Assembly: GCF_010501015.1 (NCBI RefSeq)
Contig: NZ_QVML01000019.1
Span: 71,729-122,382, forward strand
DNA length: 50,654 nt
From: Bacteroides sp. 214
GTDB taxonomy: Bacteria; Bacteroidota; Bacteroidia; Bacteroidales; Bacteroidaceae
Reading direction: 5' to 3'
The translations under genes were made by a program, and so were the position numbers. The notes under the pieces were generated by a model. That model was given only the letters and a program-made list of their open reading frames with translations, made no database searches and had not been told where the DNA came from. Below, one piece after another: positions 1 through 7,289 of this stretch; position 1 is the first letter of the stretch; the number at the start of each line of letters is the position of its first letter.

Positions 1-277
1 TATCAGAGAACAAAAGGATGCTCCTATCAATGTTGTTTGTCAGCAATTTGCATATAAACCTATTGAAAAACATGTAGAATGGTTAAGCCAAAGCAGAGTA
101 GTATCAATAAAATACTTAGCTGATTTCCAGTACATTAAGAGGGGTGTCTTGTTTGTATTCGACAATAATCATAATTTTGTTTTCTATAATGAAGGCTATG
201 CTAACGGAGACAATGCTAAGTTTGAAATAGATGTAGACCTTAATAAAATCTTATTCCTAATAAGTGAAATGCCATGA
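1..277 (+). CDS. Small hypothetical protein, 5'-truncated by window edge (paralogue of 3803-4225)
   Basis: The reading frame is open from base 2 to the TGA at 275-277, giving the last 91 residues of a protein whose start lies outside the window. At the DNA level it is almost identical to 3950-4225, with only a handful of substitutions, two of which change a residue (Ala for Val and Ile for Val). The two copies diverge a few bases after the stop codon. No known domain is recognised. A near-identical duplicate 4 kb away, within an array of small unrelated genes, fits an immunity-gene array, but that role is inferred from context only. Confidence 0.75.
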   Translation, partial: IREQKDAPINVVCQQFAYKPIEKHVEWLSQSRVVSIKYLADFQYIKRGVLFVFDNNHNFVFYNEGYANGDNAKFEIDVDLNKILFLISEMP

Positions 278-278
278 A

Positions 279-428
279 TACAATTCAATTATTCATATTG
301 ACAAACCTATTGAATCAGAATACAAAAACATAGAAAAGGAGCGACAGCGCATGAAAAACAAGTATAGAAAAAGCTGTAAAGGTGCTCGACTATTGAATAA
401 AATTCAGCATTTGTTGTTAACTCCTTAA
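279..428 (+). pseudogene. Orphan C-terminal fragment, probable toxin-tip remnant (tail copy 1)
   Basis: An open frame with no start codon of its own runs from just after the preceding gene to TAA at 426-428. It encodes a Lys/Arg-rich peptide containing IHIDKPIESEY and ending RKSCKGARLLNKIQHLLLTP. The same tail, in the same frame, recurs at 6094-6234 and, shorter, at 2357-2407. A start-less basic fragment immediately upstream (12 bp) of an intact lipoprotein gene resembles the displaced 3' tips of polymorphic toxin genes that stay next to their immunity genes. The toxin assignment is inference; the repeated tail is seen directly. Confidence 0.45.
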
Positions 429-440
429 ATTAAATTTACA

Positions 441-944
441 ATGAAACGTATAATGCTTTTTATATTGCTAATAAGTACCTTGACCTCGTGCTATCCGCCA
501 AGAATAATATATTCCATAAAAGATACTCAACCTTCTTGTTTGAGAGATTCGGTTGATGTACGATTAATTAAGGGCAGTACAATTACAACAGGCGGCTTGT
601 CTCTTTTTCCAAATCTGTATTTAGAAATTTCAAACAACAAAGAGAACAGTATCTTTATCAATCAAAATTCTACTTTGGAATTGCGAACAGATTCAGCAAT
701 ATTAAAATATGAAATATCTTCGGATTCTCTCGTTTATCAACTTGGCAAGAATGATAAACAACTATTGCATTTGAGTTTTCGAGCAACAGATTTTGAGCGC
801 ATTACATATAAAACGGTAGATATAGAACATAAACTTTATTTACTCTTGGATTTATACAATGACAATGGAGAAAAAATAGAGAAGTGTGTCATTTTGAAAC
901 CAACAGGAACAAAAAGGATGAAGTATGAAGAACCACCTTTTTAA
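441..944 (+). CDS. Hypothetical lipoprotein (candidate immunity protein)
   Basis: This 167-residue protein begins with a short lipoprotein signal peptide, with the lipobox around LTSC at Cys17, so it is probably anchored to a membrane from the periplasmic side. The rest is predicted beta-rich (alternating hydrophobic and polar runs) with no motif I recognise. It starts 12 bp after the orphan toxin-tip-like fragment at 279-428, which would fit a cognate immunity lipoprotein. A real gene is likely from the intact frame and signal peptide; the function is unknown. Confidence 0.7.
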   Translation: MKRIMLFILLISTLTSCYPPRIIYSIKDTQPSCLRDSVDVRLIKGSTITTGGLSLFPNLYLEISNNKENSIFINQNSTLELRTDSAILKYEISSDSLVYQLGKNDKQLLHLSFRATDFERITYKTVDIEHKLYLLLDLYNDNGEKIEKCVILKPTGTKRMKYEEPPF

Positions 945-1167
945 CTCTACCCGCCTTTGGCAATCGAAAAGGGGGGTATCCTTCCCCATTTTCATATCTT
1001 CTAAATTGTGACCTTAAAAATTTGCTGTTGGTGAAGTAAAATCATTGTTTTGCATTTATATAGATAAAGAATTATCAATCGAAAAGAGAACTTAGACTAC
1101 AATATATATCAAGATTCAATGCAGTAATGGTTGAATGATTACATTTATCAATAAAACAACTAATATT

Positions 1168-1632
1168 ATGGAACGACTATTATGCAACGTATCACTCCTT
1201 ATAAGTGTGATGTTTTCTTTCTTTGAGTGTGCTATGGATTATATATATCCTGTAGAGATCTATAATAATTCTTCGCAAGATATAATTTGTAATATATGCA
1301 CAGGATATCCTGAAGAATCTTTATTCCCAGATACAACTTTATCTGAATTTTTTGAATATAAAGTTTATGCTAAAAAGAGTCGTTCTATCGGTTCTAGTGT
1401 AAAGTGGAGTGATAAGTATGAATACTTACAAACAGACACACTATGTATGTTTCTGTTATCTGCTGACACATTGGAAAAATACGGTTGGGAAAAAGTTTCA
1501 AAAGAGTATATGATTTTGCAACGATACGACCTAAGTTTGGAAGACTTGCGCTTACATGATTATAAATTCTATTATCCACCTACAGTGAAGATGAAAGATA
1601 TAAAAATGTTTCCGCCATACAAAAGAGAATAA
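1168..1632 (+). CDS. Hypothetical secreted or membrane-anchored protein
   Basis: The frame opens at 1135, but the ATG at 1168 starts a better N-terminal hydrophobic segment (MERLLCNVSLLISVMFSFF), so I prefer it, giving 154 residues. After this segment comes a domain beginning YIYPVEIYNNSSQDI and ending with a helix-like stretch and LHDYKFYYPP. The pattern resembles the lipoprotein at 1885-2301 (INKSEDVIYV near the start, then QEDLEKMNWTIVYKP at the end), so the two may be distant paralogues. No function is recognised. Its place in the array suggests an immunity role, not shown by sequence. Confidence 0.65.
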   Translation: MERLLCNVSLLISVMFSFFECAMDYIYPVEIYNNSSQDIICNICTGYPEESLFPDTTLSEFFEYKVYAKKSRSIGSSVKWSDKYEYLQTDTLCMFLLSADTLEKYGWEKVSKEYMILQRYDLSLEDLRLHDYKFYYPPTVKMKDIKMFPPYKRE

Positions 1633-1658
1633 TCAAGGCTCAATGCAATCATCATAAT

Positions 1659-1704
1659 ATCAATTGCTGGTTGCTTCAATGTACCCGTTGGTTGAAACCA
1701 ACGG
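1659..1704 (+). repeat. Array boundary repeat, copy with partial hairpin
   Basis: The stretch ATCAATTG[C/T]..GGTTGCTTCAATGTACC.GTTGG is shared with 2432-2479. In this copy only the inner part of the hairpin is intact (CCGTTGGT / ACCAACGG around a TGAA loop, roughly 1685-1704); the outer right arm diverges. The repeat runs straight into the open frame of the fragment at 1664-1888. Confidence 0.6.
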
Positions 1705-1888
1705 TAATGGAGATGGCTTCTCAGATTATATAGATTATAACGACCCCAACCAAATGTCAATGGTAAATGCTCTAAAAATAAGCTCTAAGGTTTGGGATTA
1801 TGCAGGCACTTTAGGTTATTTCTCTAGTGTTGCTATGGGAATCGGGAATCATTTATATTATAATAAGAACAAATTTAGAATTCGATGA
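1664..1888 (+). pseudogene. Possible toxin-tip remnant, coupled by ATGA overlap to the next lipoprotein gene
   Basis: This 74-codon open frame has only a TTG start and no signal peptide; its first part coincides with the array boundary repeat. The distinctive segment is ETNGNGDGFSDYIDYNDPNQ, followed by a hydrophobic, glycine-containing stretch (WDYAGTLGYFSSVAMGIG) and a basic end. Its TGA at 1886-1888 overlaps the ATG of the next gene at 1885 (ATGA), which is typical of translationally coupled toxin-immunity pairs. It is probably the surviving 3' end of a larger effector gene. A short genuine gene cannot be excluded. Confidence 0.4.
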
Positions 1889-2301
1889 TTATGAAAAAGA
1901 GAAAAATGCTTTTATTACATCCTTTGTTAGCTTTCTTGCTTGTCATTTTATGTATTTCCTGTAAGGGAGGACAGCATGAACTCTACTTTATCAATAAATC
2001 TGAGGATGTAATATATGTTGGCTTTAATTTTACAAAAGAGTTTGCTGAAGCTGATATTATTTATGATCGTAGAGGCGGACAAACAAAAATAGAGAAAGGA
2101 GATACTTGCATCTATACTGCGTGGCCAAGTACATGGGAATCAAGGTTTAAAAGAGGCCCTTATATGCATTTTCATGTATTCCCACGAAATACTTATGATT
2201 ACGATTCTGATGAAGAGGCTAGTGCAAATAAACTAATGCACTATCAATTCACTCAAGAAGATTTAGAAAAGATGAATTGGACGATTGTATATAAGCCATG
2301 A
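1885..2301 (+). CDS. Hypothetical lipoprotein (candidate cognate immunity protein)
   Basis: A protein of 138 residues (136 if started at the second ATG, 1891) with a basic N-terminus, a long hydrophobic core and a possible lipobox ending ISC before KGG, so probably an exported lipoprotein. The mature part opens with ELYFINKSEDVIYVGF and closes with QEDLEKMNWTIVYKP, a layout shared weakly with 1168-1632. The start codon overlaps the stop of the upstream fragment by ATGA. No family with known function is recognised; an immunity role is inferred from position and coupling. Confidence 0.7.
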   Translation: MIMKKRKMLLLHPLLAFLLVILCISCKGGQHELYFINKSEDVIYVGFNFTKEFAEADIIYDRRGGQTKIEKGDTCIYTAWPSTWESRFKRGPYMHFHVFPRNTYDYDSDEEASANKLMHYQFTQEDLEKMNWTIVYKP

Positions 2302-2356
2302 AAAAGCATAACCAGGCGCATATTTGGATTTATTATTATAACTAATGAGTTGATAG

Positions 2357-2407
2357 TCTAGGATAAATGCTCAACTATTGAATAGAATTCAACATTTGTT
2401 GTATTGA
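2357..2407 (+). pseudogene. Short orphan C-terminal tail fragment (tail copy 2)
   Basis: After an in-frame TAG at 2354-2356 the frame encodes a short peptide ending NAQLLNRIQHLLY before TGA. It matches the tails at 279-428 and 6094-6234 in the same reading frame (core A-x-x-LN[K/R]IQH). It is too short to function alone and is read as the eroded end of a former coding sequence. Confidence 0.4.
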
Positions 2408-2581
2408 TAAAGTAAGGTCTAATCTGCATGGTATCAATTGCCGGTTGCTTCAATGTACCTGTTGGTTGAAACCAACGGGTACATTGATAACTGATATATT
2501 TCAGGCTTTCAACAACAACATAATACGACTAACATGCAACATATAACTCTTAATTATTCAGATTGTTAAAGCTCTAATTCC
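2408..2581 (+). repeat. Array boundary repeat with 16-bp hairpin
   Basis: From 2408 the sequence ATAAAGTAAGGTC..A.CTGCATGGTATCAATT is shared with 6199-6232. It is followed by a hairpin at 2451-2486: arms 2451-2466 and 2471-2486 pair over 16 positions (one T-G pair) around a TGAA loop. No T run follows, so it is not a classical terminator. Nothing else is seen before the next gene at 2582. Confidence 0.6.
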
Positions 2582-3115
2582 ATGAAAAATTGTATTTATA
2601 CTATAGTGTTGTCTATTTTTTGTTTGGCTTCTTGCATTACAGCAAAGTGCCCGGGTTATGATTTGAGTGACTTCCAACAAATTTCTTTTCGAAAAGGAGA
2701 TACATTGACTTATGTCTCAAATCAATTAGACACAATTCGATTAAATGTTAGTGATTTTCACACCAAAGGTCCTTATGAGTTTTCGTCTTATCCTGATTAC
2801 GAATGTGATTATGACACCTACTACCAAACTGCTGTTCAGAATGGCATTTCGATAAAAGAGCATATTACCTACAATATGAGCATTAAATTTTGCGATGATA
2901 ATGAATATGAGGTTACTTTTAGCGATCACACAGAAAAGAATAACTACAAAGTAGAAGTGACGGATACTCTATTAAATGGTACTATTTGTGATAAATATCT
3001 TATAAAAGACCTGTCATTTAACAGAAGAATAGATGCATGTATCAAGGTGGATTTCTGTGGTATTATTGAGTTTCATGATAAGGTTACAGATTTAACTTGG
3101 AGACAAATAAGATAG
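2582..3115 (+). CDS. Hypothetical lipoprotein
   Basis: A 177-residue protein with a lipoprotein signal (MKNCIYTIVLSIFCLASC, lipobox LASC, Cys18). The mature region is rich in Asp, Tyr and Thr with alternating beta-strand-like segments and no recognised motif. It stands alone between two repeat-bearing spacers, with a promoter for the next gene inside its 3' end. It fits the general pattern of small lipoproteins in this array; function unknown. Confidence 0.7.
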   Translation: MKNCIYTIVLSIFCLASCITAKCPGYDLSDFQQISFRKGDTLTYVSNQLDTIRLNVSDFHTKGPYEFSSYPDYECDYDTYYQTAVQNGISIKEHITYNMSIKFCDDNEYEVTFSDHTEKNNYKVEVTDTLLNGTICDKYLIKDLSFNRRIDACIKVDFCGIIEFHDKVTDLTWRQIR

Positions 3116-3127
3116 TTGCTATATTTG
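3097..3127 (+). promoter_or_regulatory. Bacteroidetes-type promoter for 3186-3728
   Basis: TTG at 3097-3099 lies 20 bp upstream of TATATTTG at 3120-3127, matching the -33/-7 consensus TTTG, 19-21 bp, TAnnTTTG. Transcription would start near 3134, about 50 bp before the ATG at 3186. The -33 box sits within the coding end of the previous gene. Confidence 0.5.
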
Positions 3128-3185
3128 GTTGGAGAATTTCTCGGGGAGGATTAAGAAATAAGTAATAATTTGCACCAACTATAAG

Positions 3186-3728
3186 ATGAATAAAAGTATT
3201 ACACTATTATTGCTGTTTGCAATTATGGGGATTAAAGGATTCTCAAATTCACCCTCTGAGATATACTTTGGCAAAAAGGGATTATGGTATATTTATCTTG
3301 ACTCTCGCAAAGAAGTTAAAGTAGTGGAAGTTGGAGGAATTAAATATGGCTTTTTAGATATGCTAAATAATACTGAAAGAAATGATACTATTGCTTCAAG
3401 TAAGGTTGGTTTATTGCTTCTTGAAAACGGAAACTATCGCTATATAAATAAAGAATTAAAGATAGACATCGAATTAAAGAAATATGCTTATACAGAAAAA
3501 ATGGATGCCAATAGGTATAAGATATTTAGTATTGATGCTTTCACACAAATATCAGCTTTGAAAAATAGATTCAAGAATACTGATTATAAGATAAATAGTC
3601 ATGAAGTACGTGCTGATTATTTGTATTATCGAGATAACTCAAAAATGCCAGAAGAGTATAAACCTTCTTATCTTATACGTTTTTATGCAGAGCTGAAGAC
3701 TCTTGGAGAAGATTGTAATTCACAATAA
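3186..3728 (+). CDS. Hypothetical secreted protein
   Basis: A 180-residue protein with a Sec-type signal peptide (MNKSITLLLLFAIMGIKGFSNS) and no clear lipobox. The mature part contains GKKGLWYIYLDSRKEVKVVEV and a Lys-rich middle; no catalytic motif or known domain is evident. It is preceded by its own promoter, and its stop is separated from the next open frame by 2 bp, suggesting co-transcription with 3803-4225. Function unknown. Confidence 0.7.
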   Translation: MNKSITLLLLFAIMGIKGFSNSPSEIYFGKKGLWYIYLDSRKEVKVVEVGGIKYGFLDMLNNTERNDTIASSKVGLLLLENGNYRYINKELKIDIELKKYAYTEKMDANRYKIFSIDAFTQISALKNRFKNTDYKINSHEVRADYLYYRDNSKMPEEYKPSYLIRFYAELKTLGEDCNSQ

Positions 3729-3802
3729 CAATGGTACTTTATAATTATTTTCTTTATATGCTTCATATTTGGAATGTGAAGTTAAACAAAAAAAGAATAG
3801 CC

Positions 3803-4225
3803 ATGTGTACAGAGAAAATTATCGGAAAAACAATTAAGAAAATACTCTTAGAATGGTTCTATTTCAATGAGCAACCTGAATCAATTGTTAGGTTATACAT
3901 TGAGATAGATTCATATTTTGATATAACCTGTTCTGAAGAGAATGTATTTATCAGAGAACAAAAGGATGCTCCTATCAATGTTGTTTGTCAGCAATTTGCA
4001 TATAAACCTATTGAAAAACATGTAGAATGGTTAAGCCAAAGCAGAGTTGTATCAATAAAATACTTAGTTGATTTCCAGTACATTAAGAGGGGTGTCTTGT
4101 TTGTGTTCGACAATAATCATAATTTTGTTTTCTATAATGAAGGCTATGCTAACGGAGACAATGCTAAGTTTGAAGTAGATGTAGACCTTAATAAAATCTT
4201 ATTCCTAATAAGTGAAATGCCATGA
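3803..4225 (+). CDS. Small hypothetical cytosolic protein (intact copy of the gene truncated at 1-277)
   Basis: The frame opens at 3731, but the N-terminal extension lacks signal-like or conserved features, and the ATG at 3803 gives a compact 140-residue product starting MCTEKIIGKTIKKILLEWF; I prefer 3803 with moderate certainty. No signal peptide is present with that start. The last 276 bases are almost identical to 2-277, and the two copies diverge a few bases past the stop. No known domain is recognised. The duplication inside this array is consistent with an immunity gene under copy-number turnover. Confidence 0.65.
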   Translation: MCTEKIIGKTIKKILLEWFYFNEQPESIVRLYIEIDSYFDITCSEENVFIREQKDAPINVVCQQFAYKPIEKHVEWLSQSRVVSIKYLVDFQYIKRGVLFVFDNNHNFVFYNEGYANGDNAKFEVDVDLNKILFLISEMP

Positions 4226-4256
4226 ATACAAATTTATGATATAGGTAAAGTCACTA

Positions 4257-4379
4257 GAATGTATCGAAAAGTATGATAGTAAGGAGGTCGGTAAGTTTAT
4301 CAAACGAATGGATAAATATCTATTGACTGATTGGCTAAATCTAATCGAAATAAGTAGTTATGAATTGGGATACTGATGA
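4257..4379 (+). pseudogene. 3' fragment of a Tai4-like immunity gene
   Basis: These 123 bases match 7608-7730, the end of the Tai4-like gene and its downstream spacer, with only about three substitutions. The fragment starts mid-gene, and one substitution turns the original TAG stop into TGG. It carries no start and is a relic of a second copy of the gene at 7290-7685. Confidence 0.8.
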
Positions 4380-4401
4380 AATCTCTTAATAATTGAGAAA
4401 T

Positions 4402-4854
4402 ATGAGACTAATTTTAATTATATTATGCTCCTTTTTAAACCTGAATTTGCAAGGACAAGAATCTACCTTTAGAAATATCCCCAAAGATATATTGGAAGAC
4501 TTAAATAAAATGGGGGTTGATGAGTCCCCTGTATTAAATGAATACGAAAGTACCTATTTTAATGCCATTTTTTATAAACCTCGGATGGATTTTGATTTTG
4601 CAGGAAAGAAAATAGGCTTTATTACAGGGAGTAGTGGAAAAACAATTGCTGATAAAAAGGATTATTTTGATATGGAACGTGAACGATTTGTTCGCAACGG
4701 AACTCCAAATATTGGTATATTGTATGTTTTTAATGACTGCCAAAAAAAACAATCAGGTGGATATGACGCTGTGATTGTGTATTGGTGCAAAATAAAACAA
4801 AAGACGGAAGATGTTGTGAAGAGATTGGCTAATTCTAATAGTAAAAAAGAGTAA
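4402..4854 (+). CDS. Hypothetical secreted protein
   Basis: The ATG at 4402 gives a clean signal peptide (MRLILIILCSFLNLNLQGQ), so it is preferred over the upstream TTG; the product is 150 residues. The mature protein begins ESTFRNIPKDILEDLNKMG and contains FDFAGKKIGFITGSSGKT and a C-terminal YDAVIVYWCKIKQK segment. I know of no function for this family. It follows the Tai4-like fragment and precedes the WapI-like gene; this gene and most of the next one are missing from the matching block at 7608-7776. Confidence 0.7.
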   Translation: MRLILIILCSFLNLNLQGQESTFRNIPKDILEDLNKMGVDESPVLNEYESTYFNAIFYKPRMDFDFAGKKIGFITGSSGKTIADKKDYFDMERERFVRNGTPNIGILYVFNDCQKKQSGGYDAVIVYWCKIKQKTEDVVKRLANSNSKKE

Positions 4855-4900
4855 ACAATTAGAGCTATATTTGATTTGCCAAATAAAACAGAATAAGCCT

Positions 4901-5317
4901 ATGATACATTTTTACGACAAGAGCAGAGAGATAGTAATGAAATTATCTGATTTTTCTTTTGACAACGAACAAGAACAAAGTATTAGGTTTTCATCAACTA
5001 TTTCTTATGCCTTTTATAAAGCATCGCAAAATATAGAAAGTTATAGATTTGATCTTGAAGATCTTCTAAAAGAACTAAATTTGCTCCATGCAAATAAAAT
5101 TAATTCAGTGCTGTTTAGACCAATAGAAGGACAACTTGAAATTTGCTTTAAACAACTTGAATTTGGATGTATTGCTGTATCATTAAAATTGAATTATGTA
5201 GATGTTGATAATTATACTCACAATATGTATGAATCAATGTTAATGATTAATTACGAGATAGACCAATCTTTCATTCCGGAATTAATAAATGAAATAGAGA
5301 TGGTGCTGAAAAGGTAG
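4901..5317 (+). CDS. Putative WapI-like immunity protein
   Basis: The ATG at 4901 is preferred over the TTG at 4871 because a TATATTTG box at 4866-4873 would overlap the earlier start. The 138-residue product lacks a signal peptide. The order (short beta N-terminus KLSDFSF, central FDLEDLLKELNLL helix, beta segment LEICFKQLEFGCIAVSLKLNY, C-terminal helix IPELINEIEMVLKR) resembles WapI-family immunity proteins as I recall them, but the match is by pattern only. Its final 46 bases recur as a fragment at 7731-7776. Confidence 0.55.
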   Translation: MIHFYDKSREIVMKLSDFSFDNEQEQSIRFSSTISYAFYKASQNIESYRFDLEDLLKELNLLHANKINSVLFRPIEGQLEICFKQLEFGCIAVSLKLNYVDVDNYTHNMYESMLMINYEIDQSFIPELINEIEMVLKR

Positions 5318-5347
5318 ACGAATAAACCTCTCAAAAAAGAAAGAACG

Positions 5348-5617
5348 ATGAAAGTTAGAATCAATTTAACAAGAGAAGAGTATGATTATTTAATTAATAA
5401 CCTATTAAAGAATCACAAAGAAATACTTTCTAAGTTAGAATTCTCGGATAATAAAGAAAACTCCATAAATGTTCTTTTAGAAGAGGATACTGCTTTTATA
5501 ATTCGGGAATTATCTAGTGATGAAGTTGGACTTCATTTTGATAAAAATTACGAGCCAACAGAAGTGGGATGGATATTGGAACATTTCATTGATAAATTTT
5601 ATTTTGATGAAAGATGA
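5348..5617 (+). CDS. Small hypothetical protein (89 aa)
   Basis: A short acidic cytosolic protein starting MKVRINLTREEYDYLINNLL and ending HFIDKFYFDER. The layout is one N-terminal helical segment followed by strands; no motif is recognised. It sits 30 bp after the WapI-like gene and 13 bp before the DUF4279 gene, so the three are probably one transcript. Candidate immunity protein by context. Confidence 0.6.
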   Translation: MKVRINLTREEYDYLINNLLKNHKEILSKLEFSDNKENSINVLLEEDTAFIIRELSSDEVGLHFDKNYEPTEVGWILEHFIDKFYFDER

Positions 5618-5630
5618 AGGATTAACATAT

Positions 5631-6071
5631 ATGAAAGAGCAAAAATATGTATTTGAGGCAGGGAACAAACCTATTCCCTGTGAAATGTATATAGAAATGT
5701 CTGTGTTTTCAGAAGAAGAAAAGCTCAATCTTTCTGAGTTAACCCAAATTCTTCAGATAAAGCCAACTGCAACGTGGCACAAAGGCGATATGATCCGTGA
5801 TAATCTTTATCGTAAGGAGACCTGTTGGGAAATGCAAACGCCGCGAATGCAAACATCCAGTTTTGAAGAGGTCTTTCAATCATTCATGTCTATACTAGAT
5901 GGTAAGGTGAAAACATTGGCAAAGTATGCAAAAAGAAACAGTCTTTCTGTAAAAATATACCTGGTTATAATGGTCGTAAATAATATGCCTAGTATAATTA
6001 TAACGAAAGAGATAGCGGAATTTTTAACTTTATTAGATGCGACAATAGAGTTTGATATGTATTTCAAGTGA
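5631..6071 (+). CDS. DUF4279 domain protein (candidate immunity protein)
   Basis: From the ATG at 5631 the product is 146 residues without a signal peptide. It shows the DUF4279 layout: a first strand (EMYIEMSVFSEEEKLNLSEL), then LQIKPTATWHKGD, a conserved Trp (CWEMQTP), a central helix pair, a strand (SVKIYLVIM) and the closing PSIIITKEIAEFLTLLDATI..D.YF. DUF4279 is a small family often found beside polymorphic toxin loci, though its biochemical role is not established. An ATG at 5607 overlapping the previous gene is an alternative start. Confidence 0.75.
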   Translation: MKEQKYVFEAGNKPIPCEMYIEMSVFSEEEKLNLSELTQILQIKPTATWHKGDMIRDNLYRKETCWEMQTPRMQTSSFEEVFQSFMSILDGKVKTLAKYAKRNSLSVKIYLVIMVVNNMPSIIITKEIAEFLTLLDATIEFDMYFK

Positions 6072-6093
6072 TCTTGTTTAGAAAAGGACTTGA

Positions 6094-6234
6094 AGCAATT
6101 TAAACAGCGCCAAAAGAGAAGAAACAGAAAAGAACCGGAAGAATAGAAAAAGCAGCAAAGATGCTCAACCATTGAATAAAATTCAGCATTTTTGTATTGA
6201 TAAAGTAAGGTCCAACCTGCATGGTATCAATTAA
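6094..6234 (+). pseudogene. Orphan C-terminal fragment, probable toxin-tip remnant (tail copy 3)
   Basis: After an in-frame TGA at 6091-6093 the frame is open to TAA at 6232-6234 without a start codon. It encodes a very basic run (NRKNRKSSKDAQPLNKIQHF), strikingly like the tail of 279-428 (YRKSCKGARLLNKIQHL) in the same frame. It ends 18 bp before a lipoprotein gene, the same arrangement as at 279-441. The DNA block 6162-6232 is shared with 2368-2439. Confidence 0.45.
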
Positions 6235-6252
6235 TCACGTAAGCAAAGGAAC

Positions 6253-6753
6253 ATGGTGAGAAATTTTTTATTGATAACAGCGCTCTTTTTAATTTCTTCT
6301 TGCGGCAATAACCCTCGCAAGAGCAGTTTGTACGAACAAGATTTTTGTTTGTATAAACTAACTAACGACGCATTAGTGAATGAAATAGAATTATTTTACG
6401 ACAGTGTGATAATTCCGCATTCTCACAAAAGAGATTTGTTCATACAAGTTACACATTATAATGACACAACAATTTATAATTTATTTCATTTTAAGCGCGC
6501 ACCAATATCTGGTTCATTAATCCTTTATGCCAAGGTGCGTGAGGAAGTTGTGGCTTTTTGCTTTCTTCAAAATAGAGAGATTGCCTTTTCGAAAGAATTG
6601 CTATGGAGTTATTTTTCGGAAAGATACCCCGAAGAATACGACCATTATCAAAAATACAATGTTTCCCCTGTGCCAGGAGGGTTAGGAAAAAGTGAATATT
6701 GGGTACTTACATTTGTAGGTGGGAATTTCATTGAGAGAAGAATTTTATATTAA
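6253..6753 (+). CDS. Hypothetical lipoprotein, tandem paralogue A
   Basis: A 166-residue lipoprotein (MVRNFLLITALFLISSC, lipobox ISSC, Cys17). It is homologous to its downstream neighbour: both have a DALVNEIELFYDSV-like segment near residue 40, a [FY]PEEY motif with a following aromatic-rich helix near residue 125, and a C-terminal VLTFVGG strand. No function is known. It lies 18 bp downstream of a toxin-tip-like fragment, fitting a duplicated immunity lipoprotein. Confidence 0.7.
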   Translation: MVRNFLLITALFLISSCGNNPRKSSLYEQDFCLYKLTNDALVNEIELFYDSVIIPHSHKRDLFIQVTHYNDTTIYNLFHFKRAPISGSLILYAKVREEVVAFCFLQNREIAFSKELLWSYFSERYPEEYDHYQKYNVSPVPGGLGKSEYWVLTFVGGNFIERRILY

Positions 6754-6766
6754 TAATTCATTTACT

Positions 6767-7267
6767 ATGTTTTGGACGGCGATAAAATATGTGGTGTTTT
6801 CTATAGTGCTATTTATCTTTTTTTGTAGCTGTAGGGAGTCGACCTCTTCTAATATTTCGTTTTATGAGATAAATAACGCAGAGTTAGTTCGCGAAATAAG
6901 GCTGTACTTTGACAGCGTTAAGTTGCCTGTTAGAAGTAAAGTTATGCATGTATTTATGAGAGAGTCTATTGACACTATATTCTACGAATTAAGTTACGCA
7001 ATGAATGCACAAGAGTTAATGCAAACACCATTGACTGTCTATTCTCGAATAGGAGAGACACTAGTTGCTTTTTCTTATGATGGCATTAAGGAGATTAAAC
7101 TATGCGATAGTATAAGATGGAAATATCTAGCCGATGTTTTCCCCGAAGAATATCATTATTTTAAAGAGCACAATAGTTATCTTCAATTTCCGATAGAACA
7201 AAAAGAAACTGTAGTGCTAGTATTTGTTGGAGGGAAGTACCAATACAAAACAAAAGGGGTAAGGTAA
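6767..7267 (+). CDS. Hypothetical lipoprotein, tandem paralogue B
   Basis: The ATG at 6767 is chosen because it gives a proper lipoprotein signal (ending IFFCSC) and a 166-residue product, exactly the length of paralogue A; an upstream GTG at 6719 would overlap gene A. It shares with A the ELVREIRLYFDSV segment, FPEEYHYFKEHN and VLVFVGG. The low overall identity suggests an old duplication with diversification. Function unknown; candidate immunity protein. Confidence 0.7.
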   Translation: MFWTAIKYVVFSIVLFIFFCSCRESTSSNISFYEINNAELVREIRLYFDSVKLPVRSKVMHVFMRESIDTIFYELSYAMNAQELMQTPLTVYSRIGETLVAFSYDGIKEIKLCDSIRWKYLADVFPEEYHYFKEHNSYLQFPIEQKETVVLVFVGGKYQYKTKGVR

Positions 7268-7289
7268 CATTAACTGATACTTAAAAATC

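Noticed and set aside
4871..4900. TTG start for the WapI-like gene
   Set aside because: It would lie on a TATATTTG promoter box, and an ATG at 4901 gives a complete product.
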